Positions 14,772 through 21,815 of a DNA stretch of 27,279 bases are shown here, in pieces. Numbering within the stretch: the stretch's first letter is position 1; every line of letters begins with the position of its first letter. This DNA is from Proteobacteria bacterium UBA6492 (GTDB lineage: Bacteria; Pseudomonadota; Gammaproteobacteria; UBA6429; Thiohalophilaceae): positions 1 to 27,279 of the forward strand of contig DJMK01000138.1 of NCBI GenBank assembly GCA_002436485.1, read 5' to 3'. The notes below the pieces were generated by a model. It saw only the letters and a program-made list of their open reading frames with translations, was not told the DNA's origin and made no database searches. Position numbers and translations under genes: made by a program.

Positions 14772-16565
14772 TTAGTTAGCCACCGGCCCCATGCCGCCAA
14801 AGTTTCTTCTGAGCATAAACATGATCAGCGTGTCACGGATGCCTTCGCGCTCAGTTAAATTTGCATGCAATGACAACTCCAGCCGGCCAATGTAATACTC
14901 GAGCCTGTTTTTCCAGAAGTGGGTATCACGCTCCTTCAGGATATCGTTGTTGATACCATTACTAAATTCGTTAAATTGCTCGCTAAGAAATCGATACTCT
15001 GAAATAAACCGCAACCTCGGTATATCAAACACACGCTGATGCTGGTAATTAAGGTCGATGTTGGCGATGGTCTGCCAGTCATTGTCTTGGATTTCAGTTG
15101 AAGTGCGTGTCGCCTGCACGGTCAAATTACCGGACCAGGATGAAACCCTGTTTAACTGCCGGGTACGAGACGCCTGCAGATTGATGATCTGAAATATACT
15201 TTTCTCGCCATCTACCCGCCGCCTGTCACTTGCCGATATTTGCATGATGGTGGAAGTATTTGGTCCACGATGCGTCCATCCTAACGATGCGGAATGGGTC
15301 AGAATATGCTCTTCGAAGTCATTACTGGTATTCAGCACCGTCGCATCCTGGCTAAGATTAAATTGCAGCGAGCCACCGTTCAGCGCGGTAATGCGCGAGA
15401 CGCCGTGATTTATACCAAACGAATATTCCTGCACTGAGTTGCCATTCGCATCTGCTACCCCCGTACGATTACCCACATCGGCCAGCACGGACCAACGATA
15501 GTCCATTGAGCCGAGGTTAATTACGTCCCCGTTATATGTGGCACCCACTCGCACCAGCGTGCTATTTTGCTCCAGCGTTTCAGTTTCTGTCTGGTTGATA
15601 CTGGTAGTGCCTCGCAGGCTTAACGAGGGTGTCCATTGGTAGTTAAATCCACCCGATAACACATATGAGTTTGCGCTGTTATCATTTGCGCTGTTATCGA
15701 TAAATTGTTCTGATTCGACAAATAAAGCTGTTCCCGTCACTGTTAACGGACGTTGGGTTCTTGGTCTCCAGAAGGCAGTCGAAATCAACTGGCTGCGCTC
15801 GTTACGAGTCGTCGAGGTGCTAGACGTTATTTCTGTATTGGTTTGTGATAACACATTGTCGACTGACAAGCTGACATCGGGTCGATAACGATGGCGTAAC
15901 AAGTGCAATATACGTTTATCATCCAGGCTCGTTTCCTCACGCAGGGTTTCTTCCCAATGCGAATCAAAATCAAAACTGTTCTTGCCAATTGTTCGCCGCA
16001 GGCTTAAATCCACCAGTTCCTGGTTGCTGGTATTAAGGTCATCAGGCCTGTTGCTGAATTCGCGTAGTTCTTCTCGCTCGTTATTCTGGTAACGCAATTT
16101 AACCCGGGTACCAACATCCGGTATGTATTGTTGTGTAAAACCATAGCGTGTTGAGGTGAAATCACTGCCCGCCAGCGTGCCATCGACACGACTATCGCGT
16201 GATTCTGCAAATACTTCGAAAGGAAAATGGCTGCGGGGAAACAATCTCAGACGACCTTCACCGGTGATAATTTCACCATCCTGGTCACCTGTTTCAGTAT
16301 CGAGACTATTGTAAGTAAGCCCTAGGCCTCCATCAATGACGGCAATCCAGGGCTCCCATAAATAGGTTGCTGCATTGATACGAAGCGTTGTATTGCGCAT
16401 ATTGATATCGCCCTGGACCTCGTTACTCTCATGTCGTTGTTGATACTCAACATAGCCTGAAGTCTGTACCTGCGCCTGGCTCATGGTGGGCAGAAGCAGT
16501 AACAGAAGCCACAGAGCTAGACAACAGAATCGAATCTGGTGCGCCTTGTGCATAACCATCGCCAT
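14772..16565 (-). CDS. large outer-membrane beta-barrel protein (candidate conduit porin)
   Basis: A signal peptide (31 residues from the ATG at 16565, ending MSQA) precedes about 566 residues of alternating polar/hydrophobic strands (for example TLRINAATYLW, GTRVKLRYQNN, YSFGINHGVSR) with short charged loops. The protein ends in strands up to MLRRNFGGMGPVAN. The length allows well over 20 strands. There is no N-terminal CXXC, so it is not a standard MtrB/PioB, and no CXXCH. Between a PPIase gene and cytochromes it fits the barrel that sheathes a transmembrane cytochrome (inference). The start is uncertain: TTG at 16589 or ATGs at 16565, 16559 and 16553 are all inside the upstream gene, and none has a strong ribosome site. 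Confidence 0.82.
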   Translation of the reverse strand: MAMVMHKAHQIRFCCLALWLLLLLLPTMSQAQVQTSGYVEYQQRHESNEVQGDINMRNTTLRINAATYLWEPWIAVIDGGLGLTYNSLDTETGDQDGEIITGEGRLRLFPRSHFPFEVFAESRDSRVDGTLAGSDFTSTRYGFTQQYIPDVGTRVKLRYQNNEREELREFSNRPDDLNTSNQELVDLSLRRTIGKNSFDFDSHWEETLREETSLDDKRILHLLRHRYRPDVSLSVDNVLSQTNTEITSSTSTTRNERSQLISTAFWRPRTQRPLTVTGTALFVESEQFIDNSANDNSANSYVLSGGFNYQWTPSLSLRGTTSINQTETETLEQNSTLVRVGATYNGDVINLGSMDYRWSVLADVGNRTGVADANGNSVQEYSFGINHGVSRITALNGGSLQFNLSQDATVLNTSNDFEEHILTHSASLGWTHRGPNTSTIMQISASDRRRVDGEKSIFQIINLQASRTRQLNRVSSWSGNLTVQATRTSTEIQDNDWQTIANIDLNYQHQRVFDIPRLRFISEYRFLSEQFNEFSNGINNDILKERDTHFWKNRLEYYIGRLELSLHANLTEREGIRDTLIMFMLRRNFGGMGPVAN

Positions 16566-17661
16566 ATTGAGAATCAAATATATCCGCAACTAAAACATCA
16601 CGTATCATACTCAGTTTATGACCTGGGAATGGCGAGTAATTTATTCTCTGTTCTGCCTTGTTCGTTTTCGGGTAATGATCACTGCGTTTAATCGATGTAT
16701 TTGTGCGCAGTTTTGTCAGCAGTTTATCCCACTCATTTTGTCCAAGTTCGCGGTAGTAGAGAAGTTTCGCCCTTTCCTGTACATCGGCAAATTCGTTTAA
16801 GCGGGCTGGAACCCTTTCTGCCAGACGTACGATCACGATACCTTCCAATACAGTAACAGGCCCGGAAAGAGTGCCCACCTGCATCTTATCAAGCTCTTGC
16901 TGTACTGAAGGACTAAGCATTCCATGATGTAAATACCCCATGTTACCGCCATTCTTGGCAGAGGGGTCGCTGGAGTGCAGTTTTGCCAGTTCCTCGAAAC
17001 TTTCCCCGGCATTTATTCGCTCGATTAGACTGCGAGCTTCGTCTCGTGCTGCCTCCCATGCTGTACTCGGCGATGAAGGTGGCACTTTTAACAGGATTAC
17101 AGAAACTTTCATTTGTTGTGGTTCGGTAAACTTATCCGGATGTTCCTGATAATATTTCTTTACCTCATCACTCGAAACTTGCCTGTCACTTAGCACGCTT
17201 TGCTTCAGTTGCTCCACCAGGTTTTTTCGAACCAGCTGCTCATGCAGGGCCTGCCATAAAGGATTATTGTCATCGATTTTTCCGTTTCTTGACCTGGCTC
17301 GTGCCTTGTACGTATTAATTTGTTGTTCAATTGCTTGTTCATCTGCTTTTAGGCCACGCCGTTTTGCCTCGTTAATTACCAGCGCTTCGTCAACCAGTTT
17401 GTCGGCAATCTCCCTGCGGAATTCGGCCACCTGGGCTTCAGCTGGTTTGCCATGATAAAAGCGTCGTCGGGCTTCATCACGCAGCGCAATATGGTAATCA
17501 CGCATGGTGATCACCGTATCACCAACAACGGCAAGGACTTGTTCTTCTTTTTCTTTGGTGGTTGCATGAGCAGGCGAAACGATAGAGGCAAATAGCGCAA
17601 CAACCAGGATTAATGGACTGTATACAGGCAAACAACCTAATATTTTGTAAAAGAAATTCAT
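16447..17661 (-). CDS. PpiC/SurA-type periplasmic peptidyl-prolyl isomerase
   Basis: A 404-residue exported chaperone/isomerase. Signal peptide about residues 1-33 (ending SPAHA), a SurA-N-like helical region (about residues 40-175, starting VLAVVGDTVITMRDY), then one parvulin domain at about residues 183-290 with the motifs ESFEELAKLHSSDPSAKNGG and MGYLHHGMLSP. Such proteins assist folding of outer-membrane barrels; the barrel gene follows at once. The frame runs about 119 bases into the barrel gene (residues about 366-404), where its sequence is the out-of-frame reading of the barrel's signal peptide. Functional residues probably end near 330-350. The overlap is unusually long. Confidence 0.88.
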   Translation of the reverse strand: MNFFYKILGCLPVYSPLILVVALFASIVSPAHATTKEKEEQVLAVVGDTVITMRDYHIALRDEARRRFYHGKPAEAQVAEFRREIADKLVDEALVINEAKRRGLKADEQAIEQQINTYKARARSRNGKIDDNNPLWQALHEQLVRKNLVEQLKQSVLSDRQVSSDEVKKYYQEHPDKFTEPQQMKVSVILLKVPPSSPSTAWEAARDEARSLIERINAGESFEELAKLHSSDPSAKNGGNMGYLHHGMLSPSVQQELDKMQVGTLSGPVTVLEGIVIVRLAERVPARLNEFADVQERAKLLYYRELGQNEWDKLLTKLRTNTSIKRSDHYPKTNKAEQRINYSPFPGHKLSMIRDVLVADIFDSQYGDGYAQGAPDSILLSSSVASVTASAHHEPGAGTDFRLC

Positions 17662-17724
17662 AGCTCAATCCAACTCACTAACCTTCTACACGTAATTAAT
17701 AAAACGCCCGGGTAAAACTGCGAA

Positions 17725-17744
17725 GGGAAGACTATTGTCTTCCC
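17725..17744 (-). terminator. strong hairpin between 4-heme cytochrome and PPIase genes
   Basis: Perfect 8-bp inverted repeat GGGAAGAC / GTCTTCCC with a 4-base loop. On the minus-strand transcript it extends by a G-U and an A-U pair to ten pairs. The downstream T-run is weak (TTCGCAGTTTT), so it is more likely a partial terminator or RNA-stabilising/processing hairpin than a full stop. It would let the 4-heme gene be expressed at a different level from the genes downstream. Confidence 0.6.
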
Positions 17745-17761
17745 CTCTTTACAGAACACTA

Positions 17762-18574
17762 TTATTTGTTATGACACGCAAGGCAGATAGCACTGCCGGT
17801 ATTATCGATCCGTAGGAACTGAACCTGACCTGCTACCTGATCGGATTCAGCGTTATGTGGGTCATGGCAGCTTCCGCATTCTACGAAGGGTTCTATCGTA
17901 CCCGTAGTAATTTCATCTGCACGTGTATACAGGATAATGTCCGTTTTTTGCCGTCCGGCAGTACCCGTATCAACCCACCATTGTTGAATGTTATTAATTA
18001 CCGCGGTGTCAGGTGTGTTGAAATCCGCATCACCCATGTTTGTACACGCCGGATCGTTGTTGCTACATCCACCACCACCATATTGAATACTGATAGGGTG
18101 ATCATCGCGAAGATCCTTGGTTAGATTTGGAATGGGACCGGTGCCTGGCATGTTGCCGATATTGGCAGCATCAATCTGCGTACCTGTGGCACTATGACCA
18201 CCTGTACCAGGCACATTGACCACCACGTCCATTGCCTGAGTACCATCATGGCAGGACAGGCAGGCCAGCGATACCGAGCCAACCGGCGCCTCAGCTCCAT
18301 CCAGGGTACTGGTATTCAGGGTTGAGTAGCGCGAGAAACCCGTAGCATCGGTCACCTTGTTCCACAGAGGGGCTCCATCAAACGTAACATTGGCACCGTG
18401 TGGTGTATGACAAAATACACATACTGCATCGGTGTTGGCTGTTTGACCGCTCAGGTCGTGCTTACTGTTTTGTACTGCAGCGAACGCGCTTTGCTGGAAA
18501 AACCAGGTAAACAATAACGTAAGACCAAACCGCGTTACGTACTGAATTGAAGTCAACTGCTTTCGTGTTTTCAT
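17762..18574 (-). CDS. tetraheme c-type cytochrome, paralog of the 11-heme N-terminus
   Basis: The start at 18574 is fixed by GAGGGGAG just upstream of the ATG, followed by a signal peptide (MKTRKQLTS... ending SAFA) and 270 residues in all. Four heme motifs occur in the order CVFCH, CLSCH, CGSCH, CLACH, with the same flanking words (CHTPHGA, CLSCHDGT, CGSCHDPH) and similar spacing as hemes 1-4 of the 11-heme cytochrome. The protein stops two residues after the last heme motif (CLACHNK). It is thus a paralogous N-terminal module without the rest, either a specialised small cytochrome or a truncated duplicate. It is the first gene after the regulatory region and probably opens the long minus-strand operon. 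Confidence 0.9.
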   Translation of the reverse strand: MKTRKQLTSIQYVTRFGLTLLFTWFFQQSAFAAVQNSKHDLSGQTANTDAVCVFCHTPHGANVTFDGAPLWNKVTDATGFSRYSTLNTSTLDGAEAPVGSVSLACLSCHDGTQAMDVVVNVPGTGGHSATGTQIDAANIGNMPGTGPIPNLTKDLRDDHPISIQYGGGGCSNNDPACTNMGDADFNTPDTAVINNIQQWWVDTGTAGRQKTDIILYTRADEITTGTIEPFVECGSCHDPHNAESDQVAGQVQFLRIDNTGSAICLACHNK

Positions 18575-18668
18575 GGAACTCCCCTCGCACATGCATATGC
18601 CAGTTTTTGTTTGAGGCAGTATATTTCCTGCCGCACCCAAACACCACTCGATCGATTCACATGCCAGA

Positions 18669-18687
18669 TATTAGATGGAATCTAATA
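18669..18687. promoter_or_regulatory. 19-bp perfect palindrome upstream of the 4-heme gene
   Basis: TATTAGAT-GGA-ATCTAATA: two perfect 8-base arms around a 3-base spacer, centred at 18678. It lies between the 4-heme start codon and two direct repeats. Size and symmetry suit a dimeric repressor or activator site; the same sequence could also form a small hairpin in the 5' leader. No protein can be assigned. Confidence 0.5.
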
Positions 18688-18690
18688 ATA

Positions 18691-18744
18691 GTTATGTAAC
18701 TTAGTCACGTTCAGATACGTATTGTTATGTAACTAAATCACGTT
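18691..18744. promoter_or_regulatory. tandem imperfect palindromes (two 21-bp direct repeats)
   Basis: Two copies of a 21-bp element (18691-18711 and 18724-18744) agree at 19 of 21 positions and are 33 bp apart, about three helical turns, so proteins bound to both would lie on one face of the DNA. Each copy has dyad symmetry: ATGTAAC-TTA-GTCACGT at 18694-18710 and ATGTAAC-TAA-ATCACGT at 18727-18743. This looks like a pair of operator sites for a dimeric regulator. TTATGTAAC also occurs (minus strand) at 20688-20696 in the divergent promoter region nearby. Confidence 0.55.
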
Positions 18745-18767
18745 TATTGTTGTTTTGTTCTATACGA

Positions 18768-18781
18768 TTGATCCAGATCAA
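18768..18781 (-). promoter_or_regulatory. perfect FNR/ANR-type box
   Basis: TTGAT-CCAG-ATCAA matches the FNR consensus TTGAT-N4-ATCAA at all ten specified positions. It lies 187 bp upstream of the 4-heme start codon and just after the stop of a Crp/Fnr-type gene. The encoded regulator has Glu192-x-x-Ser195-Arg196 in its recognition helix, the residue pattern of FNR, so it is a natural candidate to bind here. I could not place a convincing -10 box at the usual class II distance. Confidence 0.75.
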
Positions 18782-18805
18782 ATGCACTTAGCCACAGTAC
18801 TGGAA

Positions 18806-19495
18806 TCAAGTCACATTACACATTTTTTGTAAATGCTTAGGATCGCGTAATGTAATTTCACCCCGCTTCAGCTCGACTGACTCACTGCTTTCCAGCTGAC
18901 TCAACAATCGACTGACCACTTCACGTGCGGTGCCCAACTCAGACGCAATCTGTTCATGAGTTATCTTCAGTTTCTTTGGTTCCTCTTGTATCTTTGAAAA
19001 ACGAGATAACAAAAATTCCGACAGCCGCTGATCCAGCCTGCGACTGGTCAGATCTTCGATAATGTGCATGACACGCACGAAACGGTGAATCAGTGCATCA
19101 AAAACAAAGCTACGAACTGTCTCATCCTGATTGACCCAGTTTTTAAAATCATTGGACGGTAGAATCACAGCCTCGATGTCCTGTTCCACAACCGCATTCG
19201 CCGGCGCGGGACGATCAAAAATAGCCGTTAATATGTTAATCGGACAGCTGCCACCTGGTTCAACACGATAGAGAGAGACCTCGCGGCCGGTCTCACCGGA
19301 TATGTAAACACGAACTGACCCCTTGCCTACCAGCGCGATGACATTGACATCATCTCCCTTGGTAAAGAAATTCTGACCTTTCTCGAGTTTTACATAATGT
19401 GCTGCAGCGTGAACTTCCTTTTGCAGCTCTGGTGATAAAGTCTTAAAAAAATCGTAGCCGCCGAGTATTTTTTCTTTGTATTGGTCGTTAGCCAT
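18806..19495 (-). CDS. Crp/Fnr-family transcriptional regulator without FNR cysteine cluster
   Basis: A 229-residue protein: cyclic-nucleotide-binding-like beta-roll (about residues 15-130), long dimer helix (about 130-160), and winged helix-turn-helix (about 165-222) with THEQIASELGTAREVVSRLL. The E-x-x-S-R pattern at 192-196 equals that of FNR and predicts recognition of TTGAT half-sites. Only two cysteines are present (Cys84 in GGSCPIN and Cys226), so it cannot hold FNR's four-cysteine 4Fe-4S cluster; the signal could be another ligand (heme, NO, nucleotide) or redox change at Cys84. A start at 19495 is supported by AAGAGAG upstream. It is 31 bp after an NHL gene and upstream of the cytochrome cluster it probably controls. 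Confidence 0.9.
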   Translation of the reverse strand: MANDQYKEKILGGYDFFKTLSPELQKEVHAAAHYVKLEKGQNFFTKGDDVNVIALVGKGSVRVYISGETGREVSLYRVEPGGSCPINILTAIFDRPAPANAVVEQDIEAVILPSNDFKNWVNQDETVRSFVFDALIHRFVRVMHIIEDLTSRRLDQRLSEFLLSRFSKIQEEPKKLKITHEQIASELGTAREVVSRLLSQLESSESVELKRGEITLRDPKHLQKMCNVT

Positions 19496-19526
19496 ATCAA
19501 CTCTCTTGTTTTGCTAGTCTGTTACA

Positions 19527-20651
19527 TTATTTTTGATTTTGTGGTGCTGCTTTTCCCTTTGTTAACCGGACCCCCAGATATCCCTGTTCGGGTTTCAAAT
19601 CAAATGGCCTGAATATGTCTACCTTGCGGAAAAACTGGCCAACGAAATAAATCCGCCCGTCTTCGTCGACATCGATCCCGGCTGGCAGCAGGTACTTGCC
19701 AGGACCGTTTATATTGGAACGATTTCCGATATACATCAGCAACCGGCCTTCCGGGCTGAATATCTGGAAATTTCCAAATGCCGCGTCCGACACATAAATA
19801 TTACCATTATTATCCGTGGCGATACCTTTTGGACGGCTAAACTGGCCAAAATGCCGGCCTACCTGTCCAAAAGTCCTAACGAAGGTTCCGTCCTTTTTGT
19901 ATACCTGTACGCGGAAATTTCCGCCATCCACTACATACAGAAGACCATCCGGGGTCAGGATAATGTCACGCGGCAGGTTTAACTGGCCCTCCTTGTCCCC
20001 GCGGGAGCCTATATCGTACAGGTGTTTGCCGGTAGGCAGCTCGTAGACCCTTACATGATGCCGCTTTGAACTGACCCCGCCGGTATCCACCGCAAAAAGA
20101 CGTGTCCCTTCCGGGTCGACGGCAATATGCGAGAGGCGGTCAAAACTGCCTGTTCCACCAAATGCGCTAACAAACTGACCGGTCTGATCGTACTTGATCA
20201 CGCGGCTGGCGGTAGCGTCAACCACGTACAGGTTACAATCATCATCGGTTGTCATACCAAGCGGCTTGGTCAGTGCGCCGGGTTCCGTTTCCCCGATTTC
20301 ATAATAACGACCACCGGGAAAATCAAACACCATGACCAGGCGGCGCACTGTATCACTGACATAGACCTTGCCATTACAGGCACAGACATCAAATGGTTTG
20401 GCAAATGATTTACCGGTCACAGCTTCACCGGTCAGCATTCTGCGTAATTTTGTCTTTTCATCCTCAACAACAACTTGCGAGCTGTTGATCAGCGACATTT
20501 CATAGATAAAGCGAGGTTTTTCTGGCGGCCCCGGGTAAACGGGTGGCTCAATCTCGAGTGTCTGTTGTGTCGTGCTAGCACAGGCAACCAGAAACACTGC
20601 AAGGCATACCAGCAAACAGCTATTGAACAATAGTTTATTAATATGGCACAC
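19527..20651 (-). CDS. NHL-repeat six-bladed beta-propeller lipoprotein
   Basis: A GTG start at 20651 is preferred because AAGGAG lies nine bases upstream of it; an ATG at 20672 in the same frame adds seven residues but lacks a ribosome site. A lipobox (FLVAC) follows a hydrophobic stretch. Six NHL blades are visible, for example KVYVSDTVRRLVMVFD, NLYVVDATASRVIKYD, LLYVVDGGNFRVQVYKKDG, NIYVSDAAFGNFQIFSPEG. The third blade carries an insertion (TGGVSSKRHH). It is the closest relative of the NHL protein at 8802-9881, which shares the P-x-x-P-R-F/Y linker. It is probably transcribed with the Crp/Fnr gene 31 bp downstream. Confidence 0.88.
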   Translation of the reverse strand: MCHINKLLFNSCLLVCLAVFLVACASTTQQTLEIEPPVYPGPPEKPRFIYEMSLINSSQVVVEDEKTKLRRMLTGEAVTGKSFAKPFDVCACNGKVYVSDTVRRLVMVFDFPGGRYYEIGETEPGALTKPLGMTTDDDCNLYVVDATASRVIKYDQTGQFVSAFGGTGSFDRLSHIAVDPEGTRLFAVDTGGVSSKRHHVRVYELPTGKHLYDIGSRGDKEGQLNLPRDIILTPDGLLYVVDGGNFRVQVYKKDGTFVRTFGQVGRHFGQFSRPKGIATDNNGNIYVSDAAFGNFQIFSPEGRLLMYIGNRSNINGPGKYLLPAGIDVDEDGRIYFVGQFFRKVDIFRPFDLKPEQGYLGVRLTKGKAAPQNQK

Positions 20652-20784
20652 CCTGAAAATCTCCTTTACCATACAGCCATGCAGTATGTTACATAAGATA
20701 TTGAAACATCAAATCAAAAACAACTGCTGGACTGATTCTAATTTTGGTATAGCGTGCAATGCACACCGGATTATAAGGCGACAA
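20652..20784. promoter_or_regulatory. divergent promoter region (NHL/regulator and triheme cytochrome)
   Basis: This region between divergently read genes must hold both promoters. It contains a short palindrome TATGT-T-ACATA (20685-20695), whose minus-strand reading TTATGTAAC matches the core of the repeats at 18691-18744, and a second small palindrome GTGCA-A-TGCAC (20754-20764). The plus-strand gene has AAGG eight bases upstream of its ATG. No strong sigma-70 -35/-10 pair is evident in either direction. Confidence 0.45.
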
Positions 20785-21810
20785 ATGAATTGCGAAAACT
20801 TGTTTAAACCAGGCTCTGGCTATCTCGCTATTTTTATTCTGAGTGTACTCCCGCTGCAGCAAACATGGGCAGCCAAGACAATTGATGCAGCAGCTATTTA
20901 TCACCAATATTGTTCAGTGTGCCATGGTGACAAAGGTGATGGCCAGTCACGTGCCCGACAGGGGCTGATTCCACCACCGCGCGATTTCACCATGCCCGGG
21001 CTTGCCAAAACAGTGTCGCGTGAAAGCATGATTGATGTTGTCACGCATGGACGCGCAGGTACCGCCATGGCCGGCTGGGGAACAAGGCTGAATACACAAC
21101 AAGTAGCTGCAGTCGTTGATTATGTTCGAACGACATTCATGCAGGTCAGCGATACTGGTATCAGCGGGAAAACAGCGTCACGTGGTGCAAAAGTCTATAA
21201 CGAAGCATGCTCGGTATGTCATGGTGACAACGGTGCAGGTTCATTATGGGCTTCAGGTAACCTCACTCCCCCACCACGCAACTTTACGCTGGCCAGTATC
21301 CCAAGGGAACGTCTGATTCACTCGATCACTAATGGTCGTCCGGGCACTGCGATGCCGGCGTTCAAATCACAGTACAGCAAGGAAGATATCGCCAGTGTTG
21401 CGGATTATATTCTGCATAGCTTTTCACCCCGCTCTCAAGAACAAACCGCGAGTAAAAAACTGCCTGACCCAATAAATAAAACCGCTGCATCGTTCATGCA
21501 AATGCCTTACCCCGGGGATTTAAAGCCAAATCTTGCTGCTGGCAAGGCACTTTACCTGGCTAACTGTGTCACCTGTCATGGCGAGAGCGGTGCAGGTAAC
21601 GGCCCACGCGCTTATTTTATATTTCCAAAGCCCCGTAACTTTCTCTCGGACAAAGTCAGGAAAACGTTCAACCGGCCGGCGCTGTATAACGCGGTAAAAA
21701 ACGGTGTGATAGGCAAGGAAATGCCCGCATGGGACAAGGTGCTCACGGCACAGCAAATTGCTGATGTATCAGAATATGTTTTTCAGGAATTTATTCGTAC
21801 CGAAAAATAA
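20785..21810 (+). CDS. triheme class-I cytochrome c (three fused domains)
   Basis: The start at 20785 is chosen because a signal peptide follows directly (ending QTWAA) and AAGG precedes it; the frame is open further upstream but unlikely to be coding. The 341-residue protein has three class-I cytochrome c domains, each with one CXXCH (CSVCH, CSVCH, CVTCH), a P-P-R-N/D-F motif and a C-terminal methionine motif (GTAMAGW, GTAMPAF, KEMPAW) that supplies the sixth heme ligand. This His/Met type suggests higher potentials than the bis-His c7 carriers. It is divergent from the NHL-regulator operon and ends five bases from the propeller gene facing it. Paralog of the triheme protein at 25294-26286. 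Confidence 0.92.
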   Translation: MNCENLFKPGSGYLAIFILSVLPLQQTWAAKTIDAAAIYHQYCSVCHGDKGDGQSRARQGLIPPPRDFTMPGLAKTVSRESMIDVVTHGRAGTAMAGWGTRLNTQQVAAVVDYVRTTFMQVSDTGISGKTASRGAKVYNEACSVCHGDNGAGSLWASGNLTPPPRNFTLASIPRERLIHSITNGRPGTAMPAFKSQYSKEDIASVADYILHSFSPRSQEQTASKKLPDPINKTAASFMQMPYPGDLKPNLAAGKALYLANCVTCHGESGAGNGPRAYFIFPKPRNFLSDKVRKTFNRPALYNAVKNGVIGKEMPAWDKVLTAQQIADVSEYVFQEFIRTEK

Positions 21811-21815
21811 TGTTG

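Noticed and set aside
14772..16565. Barrel as an MtrB/PioB homolog
   Set aside because: It lacks the N-terminal CXXC seen in that family, and no decaheme MtrA-like gene is adjacent.
18691..18744. Direct repeats as a CRISPR remnant
   Set aside because: Only two imperfect copies with a 12-bp gap, no cas genes, and dyad symmetry that fits operator sites better.
20703..20714. TTGAAACATCAA as a second FNR box in the divergent promoter
   Set aside because: The half-site spacing is wrong (two bases between TTGAA and ATCAA instead of four) and the left half is not TTGAT.
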